The translations under genes were made by a program, and so were the position numbers. This document shows, in pieces, positions 23,584 to 36,584 of a stretch of DNA of 64,000 nt. Source of the stretch: Lycorma delicatula (taxonomy: Eukaryota; Arthropoda; Insecta; Hemiptera; Fulgoridae). The stretch lies in contig NC_134467.1 of the NCBI RefSeq assembly GCF_047948215.1, positions 37,614,520-37,678,519 on the forward strand, given 5' to 3'. The notes beneath the pieces are model-generated. The model was not told where the DNA came from, made no database searches, and worked only from the letters and a program-made list of their open reading frames with translations. Position 1 is the stretch's first letter, and each line of letters starts with the position of its first letter.

Positions 23584-25662
23584 TATATTTAATTACTGTT
23601 ATTCAAATAAACTCTACAGCAAGAATATTTTTTAGCTGTATCCTTCAATTAGATATAAAGTAATTAATTGTACAGATTAGGTATATGGAAATAATTTAAA
23701 TATACATCTACTTGAATCAGTTAACAGGATATTCAGTTATGTCCTATAAAGGGAAATTTTAGATTAAGAAAAATTGTCCTTTCCATATTGTTGCATTCTT
23801 CTCTCATTCATTAATCAGTTTTTAGTAATTAGTTAAATCAAAGGTCCGTTTAATATATGTATAATGTCATCCTATTAGCTGTGATGTTAAAAATTTGTAT
23901 TTATTTAAAATATACTGGTTAAAATTGTATAGTATTTAATTATTAAAAATCATTAAATCATTTGTTCGTTTTTTGTTTACGTTAATTTTTTTTATACTTT
24001 TTACTGTCCATTGTTTTTCAGAATAATACAATCAATGCATTTGTTAGTCTATAAGTTATGCATTTTACATTTATATCGCATCATGATAATTATTTACATA
24101 TATATATATATATATATATAATTAATGCTTTACATATTGTTATTACTATTACAATTATTACTACTGTTAGTGATATTAATATTAGAATGCTGTTGTATAA
24201 ATTCTTTTTTTGCTAGTCAGCTAGCAAAGCTCGCTCGCTCATTTTGCTCGCTTTTTTTACTAATCAGACTAACCGCACGTTATATAAATTAATATGTATT
24301 TATAAAATAATGCATATTTTGAACAGTATTTCTTCATTATCTGTCTTTTATATGATGTGGTTATTGTTATTATTAGTTAATTTATTTAATTTAAAGAATT
24401 TTTTTTAATTTATGATTTATTTTTTTTTTACAGGTTTTTATTTTTTTTTTTATGTTAATTTTTTATTATTTAATATTAAGTCATCCCTATAGTTCAGTTA
24501 TTACGTGTAACACTGATTTTACATTATTTTTTAAACACATAGTCTTTCCCTGATATCTGATATTCGTTATTATAGAATTATTCTGTTTTTTTTATAAAAA
24601 AATTTAAAAAAATACTATCTTACTCAGTTGTAATTTTTATAATTTTTGTTTACATTATTAATATGATATCAAGACATATTTATCTGCATTTTATTACTTT
24701 TGTTTAAAGAAACATGTTTTTAGTATTGTATAATATTATTTTTAAATGATTAATTATTTGAAAACAATTCATTTTCAATTTTATATAAAAATATTTTCAC
24801 GTGTTCAACATTCAACAAGGATATTGAGGACAGTACACGTAAAATTATTATAAGTATAATTTATTTACTCTTAAATAACTTGAACTTAATGAAAAAAATA
24901 AAAATCAATTTTTGAAGCGTAGCTTCTTAACACTGACTTTGGTATGAGTTAACTAAGAAAAAAAAATGAGCGTCACGAAAAAGCAGTACACACTAGCTGA
25001 TAACACAGTTCATTCAAGAATTGTATTCAGAGAATGATACTGTTACTCTTTTGTGAACGGTTTTTAATCACTTTCTTATTTGTTATACCGCTTTGTGTTA
25101 CACAGTGTTAAAAAGTAGTACAACTTTCTACTCCCTGTTAATTTAATTTTGTCAAAATCGTGATTTGTTGTATTACGTCACAAGATGGGTGTCTTCCTCC
25201 TGCGGGGTTGGGATGCATATACGTTATTTTACACAAGTAATAATTCATATAATATTGCTTAAGAAGTTTTGCTTCCATAGTGTGTCCATACATCGACGCA
25301 CTCATTTTAATTTTTTTTTTTCAACACCGGTCACTGTAGGACCAGAAAATAGTTAACTTCTGGCTAGGATTTTAGCTCTCCAATATTACATTCTTTTATT
25401 GTGTCGTTTCTTCCGACCACTTTAGCTTAACTCATACAAATTGGTCATTTATAAATAGTAAAATACAATTTCAGTTTTACTTTAAATCTTATAATACAAA
25501 ATTACAATAGATTATAACAGAAAGATTGTAATTACATAATCAGCAGTTCACTTTACTCAAGAATTATTTACTTTTAATGTTTACAAAAAGAAACTAACTT
25601 TTATTAATGAATAATATCACTGTCACCTCTTCACAATGAACTTCCTGAACAGCTAGTCGTAC
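23584..25662. other. intronic sequence, no feature seen
   Basis: AT-rich with (TA)n at about 24097-24120 and a small GCTCGCTCGCTC patch near 24230. The stretch 25100-25450 is less AT-rich and contains short open frames on both strands, but nothing is recognised. Confidence 0.4.
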
Positions 25663-26033
25663 TTAACCACTGTCTAAAAATGTAATACTTGTGATGCTTT
25701 CTTCAATTGTTTGTTTCCGCACATTCATTCCAAATGCTTCTACACATTGAACAGGAATTGAATCTCGCTGGTACTCATATCTCTGGGGATGTGGTTTGAC
25801 CTGTAAAAAAGTAGCCAGCCTGCCTTTTTGTTTGTTCAAACATAATGATTTCTATTATTTTACACATCATCTTCACTATAAATTATTTCTTGAAGGAATT
25901 TCTTTGTTGTTCTAGATTTTTTGTACTTCATTTTCTCTCTCTTTTTTCTTCCGGAAACTTCTCTAACCATTATGATATTATGCTGGATAAATTTGATCCA
26001 ATGGATCCACCATCTGTTTGAAGAATTAACCAT
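25663..26033 (-). CDS. possible two-exon antisense gene or unrecognised relic
   Basis: Not a recognised family. On the minus strand an ATG at 26031-26033 opens 56 codons (MVNSSNRWWIHWIKFI, then a Lys/Arg-rich stretch GRKKREKMKYKKS, then FLQEIIYSEDD). At 25865 the sequence GTGTAA could be a donor. 65 bases later CTTTTTTACAG ends at 25801, and the frame continues from 25800 in phase 0 with VKPHPQRYEYQRDS, IPVQCVEAFGMNVRKQ and ITSITFLDSG, then TAA at 25663-25665. An AATAAA lies about 65 bases after the stop. Both frames look coding-like in residue use, and the splice keeps the phase. It could be a small nested gene, the last exons of one, or a relic of a mobile element. The intron is inferred, not shown. 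Confidence 0.3.
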
Positions 26034-26204
26034 CACATTGAAAATTATCTTGTTCTAGGCTTTTCTTTCGAAGATTCGTCATCTTGTGTTTAATTACGTT
26101 TATTAACAATTCTGCTGATAAGTGTTTTTAATTTGATTATGATTTAACATATTAATAAATTTCATTCATTTTAAACACCTGATTCAAAAGTGATTAACAA
26201 TCCC

Positions 26205-26362
26205 CGATCTACAGGGCGGAGTAGTAGCAGGTCTTTCATCCAGAAGTCCCGGGTTTGAATCACAGTTAGGTATAACATGTTTTTATATGTTACGAAATTT
26301 CAATTTTCATATTCCCATGCAGAAGGTTTGAGTTTATATGGTGAATTAATTCATCAACCAAA
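26205..26362 (+). mobile_element. tRNA-derived SINE, family 2
   Basis: A-box-like GGCGGAGTAGTAGCAGG, B-box GGTTTGAATCACAG, then a tRNA-unrelated body ending TATGGTGAATTAATTCATCA. The same landmarks occur at 50507-50672. Confidence 0.7.
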
Positions 26363-28105
26363 AAAAATGTGTGAACAGGATTTTAAGAATATGCAGCATT
26401 GAGATAAAGAGCGAGCTATTTTTATTTCATCTTAGTATAATTTGTAACTAAGAATTGAATCTTGCATTTTATTAATATAAGCTTTATGATTTTTTAACGT
26501 AGGTAAGATTTTAAGTAAAAATTTTTCGGAAATCAGGAAAAGACTTTTCATTTATCGATTGAAATTGTTCTAATCATTGCCTCAGAGTTATGTTGTTTAT
26601 TATTATTGTTATTTAATATATATAAAATTAATTTGTATCTGAGGTTAATAAAATTATTATTCAGCGAAATTATCCATTGTGTGTTCCTATTTTTGTAACA
26701 CATGCTATTTGTTGTTATTTTGCGTAGATATATACTGTATTTAACTAATAAAGTGTATACAGTTATTTATAATTTAATACCATTTTCTTCTCTTATTTTT
26801 TTAAGAGAAAAGCGTAATTAATTTTTTTTAAATATAGTTTTTAAATAACTAAACATTTTTATGAGTTAAATTCTTTTTTTCTTTTTGTTGTTTTTATTTA
26901 TTATTTTTAGGTTTATTATTTATTATTATTTTATTATTGTCATTTAGGTTTATGTATATATTTTACAATTTAATTATAAATAAACAGACATGAATAGAAC
27001 GTTTATTATAGCATATCTTCCATAAGTTATGAATATTTTCATTATTTATTTGAAATTTGTTTCAATTTATTTTTTTTTTTTTTTGTAATTATGTCTTGAT
27101 ATGTTTTGTGTGGCTAGATACTTATTATCTATTTCGTCTAAGTTTATAACAGATGCTTATAACCCAGTCATGGGATTTATGTGAAGAAAATGAAAAATTA
27201 AAATAAATATATAAAAGAAGATAAGGAAGTCTTAAAATTCATATTAGAAATATTACCAAGTTTTATATAAATATCATTGGATCGTAGATGTAATTGTTCC
27301 ATATTTAGACTGTGCTCAAGGGCAACATTGTGATGCTGTTGTTTAAACATACTCATTACATAATAGGAAATGACTTTGACATTATTAAAACTGTGTTTTC
27401 TTATTTAATAATGTATATGAACTATTTTATTTTTTTGTTCTTTTTATAAGGGACTTTTAATAATTATTCCATAATAATTCAAAAATTCCGGTTGTCACCA
27501 AGAAAGACATCTGGTATCTTGCCAAATTACAGCGATGTAGTAACGCACAGAAAAAAATATATAGGAAAAACAATTGAAATCTTACAGACAGAGCTTTAAT
27601 TGGTTCTCCTCTCTGTAGAATTTTTATAAATGCAAGTAAGATAAAGTAAACTGATGGAACATCTTAAAGCGTAAACAAAAAAATAAATGCCATTTTTCAA
27701 GATTTTTTTAATTGTACAAAAAATAAATTACTTGTTCCAGATTTCATGTTTTGAAGAAGTTGTATGATCTTAAATTAATGAATTAGAATTTCAACATTAC
27801 CATTTTAATTGCATGATAATAGTAAAAAAAAAAAAAAACTTAAGATTACAAACTGAGTATAAAAGTATCACATTCCAAGATACTGTTCAAAAGCTTTTTC
27901 ATAACACTTATTTCATAAGTTAAAAATTGATAAAGCTATAATATTTGTAAAACTAGCAGGAAATAAGCTTTAGAATTTTTTTCCAACTGTTCTACTTACA
28001 GTTATAAATCAGAAATATAAATTCTATTTTTTAATTTCTTAATGTATAATTGTAATCTGTTCAACTAGTCAACAATAAGCAATCCCCCTCCTCCAGCCCA
28101 GTGGG
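26363..28105. other. intronic sequence, no feature seen
   Basis: AT-rich, with poly(A) at about 27825-27838 and poly(T) at about 27068-27084. No coding relic or repeat pair recognised. Confidence 0.45.
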
Positions 28106-28389
28106 ATGAGGATGATATATATGGCATATAAATGAGATATAGTCTTGTACAGACTTAGGCCGACTATTCCTGAGACGTGTTGTTAATTGAATCCCAACCA
28201 CTAAAGTACACCAGTATCTACTGTCTGGTATTCAGATCTGTATAAACTATCTGGTATTCAGATCTGTATAAACTACTGTAGCCACTAATTTTTGCTAGGA
28301 TTTGATCTGAGGATCAAATCCAATTTCAAAAATCATCTGTTAAACAATTGATTTGCGAAGAGTTAACCACTAGATCAACCCAGAGGGCT
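28106..28389 (-). mobile_element. tRNA-derived SINE, family 1, older antisense copy
   Basis: Aligns along most of its length with the copies at 61010-61302 and 62926-63230: GAGGATGATATATATGGCA, then AGTCTTGTACAGACTTAGGC, CGACTATTCCTGAGACGTGT, and the tRNA-like head ending in ACCACTAGATCAACCCAG. The A-rich tail is lost. A perfect 26-bp tandem duplication lies inside (28224-28249 and 28250-28275). Confidence 0.8.
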
Positions 28390-29779
28390 AAAGATGTAAA
28401 TAAAAAGTTTTTTTTTATTAAAGTCTGGCAATACAGTCTAACCTAACTTTACGAGAATATTTTAATACTGCATCATTGTTTCTGATCGTACATTTATATC
28501 TCTTTATTTATTAAAATCTAAGTGACCATAAAATTTTTTTCTTGATTTTGATTATTTACTAAATCGCGTATGCTAATTAAAAACTTGTTTCTTTTTCTTT
28601 AAATTTTTACCTCGGTTTAAAAACATATTTCTTTCGTATATTTTAGATTTAAATTATATGTTCCATTTGTTGTCCAAAGAATATCGAATCAGTACTCTGT
28701 TTTACTGGGTATTTTCACCAACATATCTTCAGTTAACCATCGCCAAAACGTCTCAAATTGTTTGTCATTAAGTTAAAAATCATTGATTTTCAGTATCAGT
28801 TAACTTTGTTATTAATATATTCATTAAAAATAAGTTAAGAATGATAATGTTTAGCCATGGTTGAACCATGTTTCTTAATCAAAAAATTAAAAATTCAGTG
28901 TTAAACCCCAATATGGTGGTTCATAGTATTGCTAAAAAATCCCCTTCGGCTTTTAATCAAACTTTTTCAATCAAAATGTAGAATAAAGCTCTATAATTTC
29001 CTGGTAACATTTTTCTGAATGAAATTGATAGTGTAAATGTTCCAATAATATTTTTATCAAAGTATTACTTTTGATTTTTGTCTTTTTGATTCTTTTAAAA
29101 CATATACAAGTTTTCCAAACCCCCAACCACAGACTCTACGCTATTAATTCTTTTTGTAAAATTCTGAACATGATCATTGTTTAGCATCATTTCAATGCAG
29201 AATCTCTATGGCATATATGCGGCATGTTGGCAAAAATTGTTTAGCTCTAGGAATTATTTAATTTTCTTTTTATGTACATGGAAATGTACAATTTTTCAAA
29301 AAAAAAAAAATAATCATGCTATGAGGAATTTGGAACTCACTTTTAGGAACGGCAACTGTATTGAAAGGCATAATAGCCACTTTTAACAGCTTTTATTTTT
29401 TGTATTTATTTTTTTACTTGATTTCTGAATTACCAGTGAACTGTAACCGGTAATTTGATCCATGATACCATAATTCTAAGAAATTTATGGTTCAACTCCA
29501 TCTGAATTTGATTAAGGTCAGAAAGACTTAAATAGAAATTGTTAATGTATTTTCTGAACGTAAGAAGATCAAATAAGCTTTATGTATTAGTATGTAATAT
29601 TTATTAGACTGGAGAAGTAACATCATGTTTTAAATATAATATTTTTAAAAGTGGCAGCATATAAATGTGAGACTTTCATTCCATCAGTTTAATGTCATCT
29701 TTTGCATCGAAATACTTACAAGGATATTTTTGCAGGTTAATAGAATTTCTAGTAAATAAAAGGTATTCTAAATTAAATT
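28390..29779. other. intronic sequence, no feature seen
   Basis: AT-rich with a poly(A) run near 29300. No feature recognised. Confidence 0.45.
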
Positions 29780-30495
29780 TAGTTTAGTTTCAAAAGGAAG
29801 AGCTTAGGTTATAGGGAAGCCAGTCTTGCCCCACATATGGCAGATTTAAGAATAATAAAGTCACTTCTATGGCAATTGTAGATCTGAAGACGGTAGAATA
29901 GAATAAAAACGTTTTTACCAAATTGAACTGAAATATAGGAAAAAAAAATTCTATATAATCTATACAAGAATCAAGTAGCTGAGATAAGAATAATAGATGA
30001 AAAACTGTGAACCTGTAATTCAGAAAGGAGCGAGATGAAATTTTGTCTGTTTTTTTATGGTTTTTAAATTTTACTTTGAACAACACAGAAACTGAAGGAA
30101 AGATATGAGATTGGAGTAAGTCCAAGGAAAGAAAATATAATTGTTAAAATTTGCTGATTACATAGTTTTTTTGGCCGAAAATAAAAATTTGTTAGAAGAA
30201 ATACTGAATAATATATTGGATTTATTGCTAGAAGAGAAATATAATAAGAGAATAGAAAAGATTTAAGTTAATTTAAATTGAAATTAATGAAATATGAGAG
30301 AGGAATACTATACAATTTTTTTCTTTAGGTAATAATATTATGATGAATGATTGAAGTAAGAAAGACATAAAATGCAAGGAGAGATTATCAAAACGTAATT
30401 CTGATAGTATCAAATCTAGATTTAAGAATTTAAAAGTATTTCTTGAAAATATCTGTATGGAATGTAAAATTAAAACTAGAAAAAGACTATGAAAA
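29780..30495 (+). pseudogene. decayed LINE reverse transcriptase fragment, RTE/BovB-like
   Basis: The + strand, in shifting frames, reads RIIKSLLWQL, YKNQVAEIRIIDEKL and CNSERSE (standing for a QKGVRQGC-type block) near 29850-30020. It then reads RYEIGVSPRKENIIVKI with a damaged FADD region near 30155-30175, and AENKNLLEEILNNILDLLLEEKY near 30177-30240. This is the order of reverse transcriptase motifs 3 to 6 in RTE-like LINEs. The rest of the element is absent. It differs from the LINE family at 31389-32045, 37863-39040 and 42782-44428. Confidence 0.65.
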
Positions 30496-30509
30496 TAACT
30501 AGAACTTTT

Positions 30510-30800
30510 TAATTGTGTGTGCTATGACTTTTCAATTGAATTTGTCTTTTTTCCCCCACAGAATGGCAGCACTCTCTATAATGTGTACCAATATTTTAGC
30601 CATATTAGATGCATAGTTCAAATTTGGATGTATTTTATTACAATTGGCGATTTATTTTGTTTGAAGATGGTAGAACAAAGTATTTTCAATGAAATGCTTT
30701 GAGAATGTTATGTCAATACAAAGGGTTTATGAACAGTACAAACAGTTTCAAGAATGCCATGAAAATAACGAAAAAATTGGACATCCTAATATCAAAAATT
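30510..30800 (+). pseudogene. mariner transposase N-terminal relic
   Basis: The + strand around 30725-30800 reads VYEQYKQFQECHENNEKIG followed by HPNI. This matches the mariner HTH region, usually [25 protein letters not shown]. The preceding 200 bases contain weak HTH-like pieces. No catalytic part or terminal repeats were found, so it is a short fragment. Confidence 0.5.
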
Positions 30801-31388
30801 GATAAAAATATCAACAAAATTATTTAATGCTACTGAATAATAGTTTTTACCATTTAGCCATAGATTCTTTTAGTTTTAATTACAGAAAAATTTTATGCAT
30901 ACCCTATACTTTATTTAATAGAATTACTGTTCTTGATAAAATAATATTTAATTTATAAAATTAAACTGTATAAATTTTTTATTAGTTAATAATTAGGAAA
31001 AAGTCAGAAAACAAATTTTTAAACTCAACTTTTTTAATAAAAAAAAGATAAATATTCACACTATTTGTCAAAATGGTCACATTTTAAGGTCGATACACTT
31101 GTAAAGACGCTTTTTGATTTTGCCTGAAAAATCAAATAATAATAATAATACATCATAACCTTTTTGGGTACAGACAGGTAAAACAGTTGCTGTTTTAAAT
31201 ATTTATGATCAAATAATTGTACACCAAGAGTCACTCTTAGCAGATAAGATCTGAACTAAGTGTCATTCAAGAACCAACTCACTTCATGTATTAGATTAAC
31301 AGAAATTAAATAGAAGAATTACTTTCTGACTTTTTGTTTATTAAAATTTATTGGTATTTATTTAAAAAGGAAATTGATAAAGTTAACT
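30801..31388. other. intronic sequence, no feature seen
   Basis: AT-rich sequence between a mariner fragment and a LINE fragment. Nothing recognised. Confidence 0.45.
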
Positions 31389-32045
31389 TTTTTTGTCTAC
31401 AGTCATTTGACTGGTTTGATGCAGCTCTCCAAGATTCCCTATCTAGTGCCAGTCATTTCATTTCGGTACATATCGTACATCCCTAACAATTTGTTTTACA
31501 TATTCCAAACATTGCCTGCCTGCACAGTTTTTCCCTTCTACCGGCCCCTCCAATATGAAAATGACCATTCCAGAATGCCTTACTTTGTGGTCTATAAGTC
31601 TATCTCTTCTTTTAACTATATTTTTCCAAATGCTTCTTTCTTCATCAATTTGCTGCAACATCTCTTAATTTGTCAGTTTATCCACCCATCTGATTTTTAA
31701 CATTTTCCTACAATACCACATTTCAGAGAAGCTTCTAATCTTTTCTTCTCAGGTATTCCAATCGTCCAAGTTTCCGTTTCATCTAAAGCTATGCTCCAAA
31801 CATAACTTTCAAAAATCTTTTCCTGACGTTGAAATTAATTTTTGATGTAAACAAATTATATTTCTGACTGAAGGCTCGTTTCGCCTGAGCTATTCGGCAT
31901 TTTATATCGCTCCTCCTCTGTCCATCTTTAGTAATTCTACGTCCCAAATAACAAAATTCATCTACCTCCATAATCTTTTCTCTTCCTATTTTTATATTTA
32001 GTGGTTATCTAAATTATTTCTACACTACCATTTCATTACTTTTAA
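31389..32045 (-). mobile_element. LINE 3' fragment, 5'-truncated, antisense
   Basis: Starts (LINE 3' end) at TTTTTGTCTACAGTCATTTG and matches the elements at 37863-39040 and 42782-44428. The minus strand reads the C-terminal part of the ORF: EVDEFCYLGRRITKDGQRRS and DIKCRIAQAKRAFSQKYNLF near 31800-31970, then QQIDEERSIWKNIVKRRDRL near 31600-31655. Homology stops abruptly near 32045. TAAAGTTAACT beside one end and TAAAATTAACT beside the other could be the target duplication with one change. Confidence 0.85.
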
Positions 32046-32170
32046 AATTAACTAATTAATAGAAATAAATCAAGATTTTTATGTGTTACATATATATAGA
32101 TTAAATGAACACAATTGAAAGTTTGATAAAACATTAAAAAAATGAACATTACAGACCTTCACAAAATTTA

Positions 32171-32366
32171 ACCTTTCCCTTTCCTTCCCCTGGTTCACTT
32201 TCCCTTATTTCCTTTTCCCCTTCTATTTTTTCCCTTTCCATTTAATTTTCCTCCTTCTTCATTTTTCCATTTTCCCCTTCTTCCCTTTTTACCTTCTTCA
32301 ATTTTTCTCCTTCTGATTTTTCCTAGTTTCCTTTTCCGATTTTTTTCTTTTCTCCCTTTTACCCTG
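32171..32366 (+). repeat. polypyrimidine tract of about 195 bp
   Basis: Nearly pure C/T on the + strand, built of TTTCCCTT and CCTTCTT-like words. It is followed by CGGTTCAGTAGTTTTAGTC and, near 32527, by CAAAATTTCAAAGCAATCGG, phrases common next to old retroelement 3' ends. Such tracts can form triplex DNA (known property); no role is visible here. Confidence 0.8.
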
Positions 32367-33868
32367 CGTGTAAATCGGTTCAGTAGTTTTAGTCTGTAAC
32401 AGATACAGATATCAGAAACATTGAAATGGAATTGTAAAATATTTAGTAAAGCATGTGTTTACTTGTCACAGGTGTGACAACTTTGGTATATAAAAACACG
32501 GGCGTATTTGAATGCAATATTGTTACAAAATTTCAAAGCAATCGGTGAAGAACTTTTGTAGGTTTAAGATTTTGAACAAATGAATATATATATTCCTTAA
32601 AATTGATGTATATGTCTACATTATTGTACATGTATTATTGGCTTACAGCAGTTATTCTATTAAAATTTTTATTGATGTATCATGGAGAAAATGTTGTAAA
32701 TGTAAATTATAGAAAATCAAAGAATTCAATTTTAGAGAAAAATACATAACAGCCATGTAAAAGTTGAAGGAGAATTTTTCAGTTAACATAATGAAAAATT
32801 TTAACAGTTTTTTTAATTGAAAATCTAATGTTGGAGAAACTAGAAAGATCTGTAAAGAATTATTTTAATTACATGACATTATTATAAAGAATGGTAGATT
32901 GTGTAATAACAACTTCAATATGTTTTAACATTTTATATAAAAGTAACATTATTATTTATTTTCAACTGCAACATGAATACAATACATACACAAAAAAACA
33001 CAGAAGTGATACAATACAATGCATTATATAAAGTGTAAAGCTCTTAGTTAATTAATTTAGCACGCACTGATATTTAATCAATTTGGTACGTCAATAAATT
33101 TGCAGCATGTAATTGATAAACACTTCATATGAAAATGTACTATCTACAAAGCAAAAGCTTGACTATAGATAGTAGTACCAGATCATCAACTGTAATTCCT
33201 AACACACATGTACATCCAGTTTCCTTTACGGATTTCTCTCTCACTCTCTCATACAAACACACACACAAACACAAATTGATTCTGACCAGATACGAATATA
33301 AGTATATTAAGATCCGATTTAAATTTTAAATTGATAACTGTTTCATTTAGACTTAAATCACCACTGAATATAATGCTTCCATCTCATCAATTTTCAAGGA
33401 GAAAATCCACTTCTGTAGTTAAATTTAAATTAATTCAAATTATAAGTATTTCTTACATTACCAGGCAGACAATTAAAAAACTTAGGTATTAGAAAAGGAA
33501 ACTTTTTTGTAACAATAAGGCCTTGGAATAACAATACTTTCTCTAAAAGTCTGCCTAGTTAAATAATAGCTTTCACTCTTAATTATCATCACCCAGCACT
33601 TCTTTTGTAAAATATTAGGAGCACCTTATAAATGAAAAAAAAAACTATTGGGAAACAGACATTTTTTGAAGAAAAGAGAGAGAATGAGATCTCCTACTCA
33701 TACCATACATTATTCAAACAATAGCTTTTTACAAAATTATAATAGGTTGAAGGTAACTTATATAGGTTTATCCCCAGTGATGTAATTCACATTTAAATTT
33801 TGAATGGACTAGAGTAAAAAGTAGGTTTGATGAAGAACATATACCAAGAAAAACTTATATGGAACTTA
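32367..33868. other. intronic sequence, possible retroelement tail then nothing
   Basis: The first 200 bases may belong to an old LINE 3' end (see the polypyrimidine tract). The rest is AT-rich with short (CA)n near 33255. No gene recognised. Confidence 0.35.
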
Positions 33869-35130
33869 AAGGACATTCAATAATTAATGAAACAAATTTA
33901 TTCAATGACAGTGAAACTTACACTACTTTTCAACAAAGTAGTATTCTAGCAAAATTTAAACACCTGTCTCACTATCCTATGAGCTTTCTGATTTCCGCAA
34001 CATATAAGTTTTTACCTTGCTGTTTGAACCATTCTTGTACCACTTTTTTGTTATCAAATTTCTTGGTGCGTAAAAGGTCTTTGAGCAGGCCAAACAAATG
34101 AAAATCAGTTGGGGCGAGGTCTGGGCTACAAGGAGGATGTGGCAAGACCTCCCAATCCAGTTTCTCGAGCATTTCTCCCATTTGCTAGGGGTGCATGTTG
34201 TTGTGCAAGAGAATCATACCTTTTGAGAGAACATTTTGATGTTTTCACCATATCAAAGGTCACACTTTCTGTTAGAGAATGTTAGAATAGTACTCGGTGT
34301 TCACAATATTTCGTTCTTTTAAATAGTCACAAAAAATTTGGTCTTGCGAGTCCTAGATTACCATCAATATCACTTTACCAGCCGACTCTTGAGTTTTGAA
34401 TTTTTTTTTTTTGGTGTTGAATTCGGACGTTTCCACTCAAGACTTTGCCGTTTGAATTCGGGCTCAAAATGGTGTATCCACATTTCATCACAGGTTATTA
34501 TACAATCTATAAAACATCATTACCTTCCAGTTCAGACTGTTCTTCGAGCTCAGAACAAATGCGAATGCGAGTGTCTACAAACTTGAGTCAATTGTCTTGG
34601 AACCCATCTCCAACACATTTTGCAATAATTCAACACATTATGAATGATTGAATGTGCGGTTCCAACACTAATATTCTACAAACTAGCAATTTGGGAAATT
34701 CTTTCTCGCTGGTCTTTGTAATAAGATGATTTATGCGATTTTGCTACACGGTAGTCGAAACTTCAACTAATCTTCCAGAGCGATGGAGATCAGTCACATT
34801 TGTTCTGCCTGAATTAAACTGTTCCACCAACTTATACATGTTACTGCGGTTTAAACACATTTCACCAAACTGTTTCAACATTCTTGAATTAAGTTTCTGC
34901 TGGTTTCACATCTGATAGCAAAAATCTTATCATTGAATGTTGTTCTTCCAGTGTACATATTTCAAATGGAGGGAACATTCTAAAATCAGGAAAAGAGGTT
35001 ATGCTTAGATTAGTTTTGATTAAATGTGTTCCCAAGGTTACCAACTTGACCGTCAAAAAGTTTCATTGTCATTGAATGAACTGCTTTTTCTCTACATCAG
35101 TTTGTCTTGTTAATTATTGAACATCCCACA
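33869..35130 (-). mobile_element. mariner-like transposon, decayed, with terminal repeats
   Basis: Ends share an inverted repeat: ACATTCAATAATTAATG near 33873 and, from the other strand, ATGTTCAATAATTAACA near 35109-35125, about 1.26 kb apart, with TA next to each end. The minus strand carries a mariner transposase. HTH pieces lie at 34740-34920, MWIHHFEPEFKRQSLEWK near 34440, and LLHNNMHP near 34190. In the last of these the second catalytic Asp is Asn and HPHTA is damaged. DWEVLPHPPCSPDLAPTDFH then FGLLKDLL at 33990-34160 has the third Asp, and the end is EIRKLIG. Multiple frameshifts; inactive. Confidence 0.85.
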
Positions 35131-36584
35131 TATATCTGTAGACATTGATGTGAATTAAAATTGAATGATATTAGTTGATTTCTTAGATTGATGATGATCA
35201 TGTAGTTTATTGTATTTAATGTGCAAATAGTTAGTGATATACTTGCAATATAAGATGTAGTTTTGAGAAATTTCACTTGGCACAGTCAGACCAAATTATA
35301 TTTTTAATGCTTAATGGCTCTTCAATATTGTCCCTTGTTACACCATTCTGTTTTATTCTAATTAACAACATATCCTAGTATGGTGATCTGTAGTATAAAA
35401 CTAAATGCAATTAACGTATTGCACAACAGGTCATTAACCAATAAAGATGTAATAGATATTTAGAGAATTCTGGAATATCATAATATAAACCCATTAATAG
35501 AACTGGATTTAAAAAAAAATAAAACTTTCTTGTCATGTTTTTTAATGTCTATTCCACCATTAAATTTGTTTTTCTTACTCTATAGTACTTTTAATCCTTT
35601 TTAAACCATAAATTAATAATTGCTAAGGTATTACAAAACAATAAACTATATTTTTTATTACCTGATGATTCTAAAATGCCTTGAATATTTAAAAAAATAA
35701 AGTTTCCTATAGATTGAAGAATGCAAAATAAGAATTAAATGAATATAGACTTCTAAAGCCATATTTAATTAACTAGTTTTCATTAATTATCAAAGTTAAA
35801 CAATGCTTGATACAGTTCTATTGCCTTTTAACATTTTATAGAGATTTAAAACAGTATCAGTTACCTTGCTGATTTATGACAGTGTATATAACTGTTTCTT
35901 GATAGAAAGAGATGTAATTTTTTTGGGCAATGTTCTATTGCCCAAGTAAAAACTGGGACAAATTCAACCTTAATAAAGAAGGTTGCAATTCATATATAGT
36001 ATCTGGTAAACTAGGCTTCTATAGCAGTCCTTTCAGTGAACTTAATGATGTGTAATAATGAGTAGATTATGTAAAGCTTTACGTCTGAATGTCACCTTGA
36101 TATGCAAATTTATACCTGTATCATTTAACTCGGTGCAAAGGGCAATAGAAAACCATTTCGTTTTCTATTTCCTTAATAAGTTTGGCATAGGATGCTTTTT
36201 ATTCTTGGAAAAAGTTGTCATATTGTTTTAGGCTGTTTTATATCAGGCCAGTTATAACCATTTAATTACGAACCTAGCATAATTACAATTGTAGCATTTG
36301 ATACCACTCAAAATTTCATTTAAGTGTAATAATTAAGGTAAATTGAAGAATAGTATTATTTTGAAAGCCTCTGTAGGGAAAAGTAAATCTAATAATGAGT
36401 TATCACACAAGGAATCTGAAGTATCTAATGTTGCATTGGTATGGAATGTCATTTTTTATGTTTATATTGTATTGTTAAACATTTCTTTAGTGATTTAAAA
36501 ACAGAGCATTATTGGCTATTTATTTTGATTTCAGTATTTTTATTATAGTAAATCTCCACAAACACTGGAATTAACTGCTGACCA
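35131..36584. other. intronic sequence, no feature seen
   Basis: AT-rich, without recognised repeats or coding relics. Confidence 0.45.

Noticed and set aside
29790..30125. 111-codon open frame on the minus strand
   Set aside because: It is the shadow of LINE reverse transcriptase fragments on the + strand.
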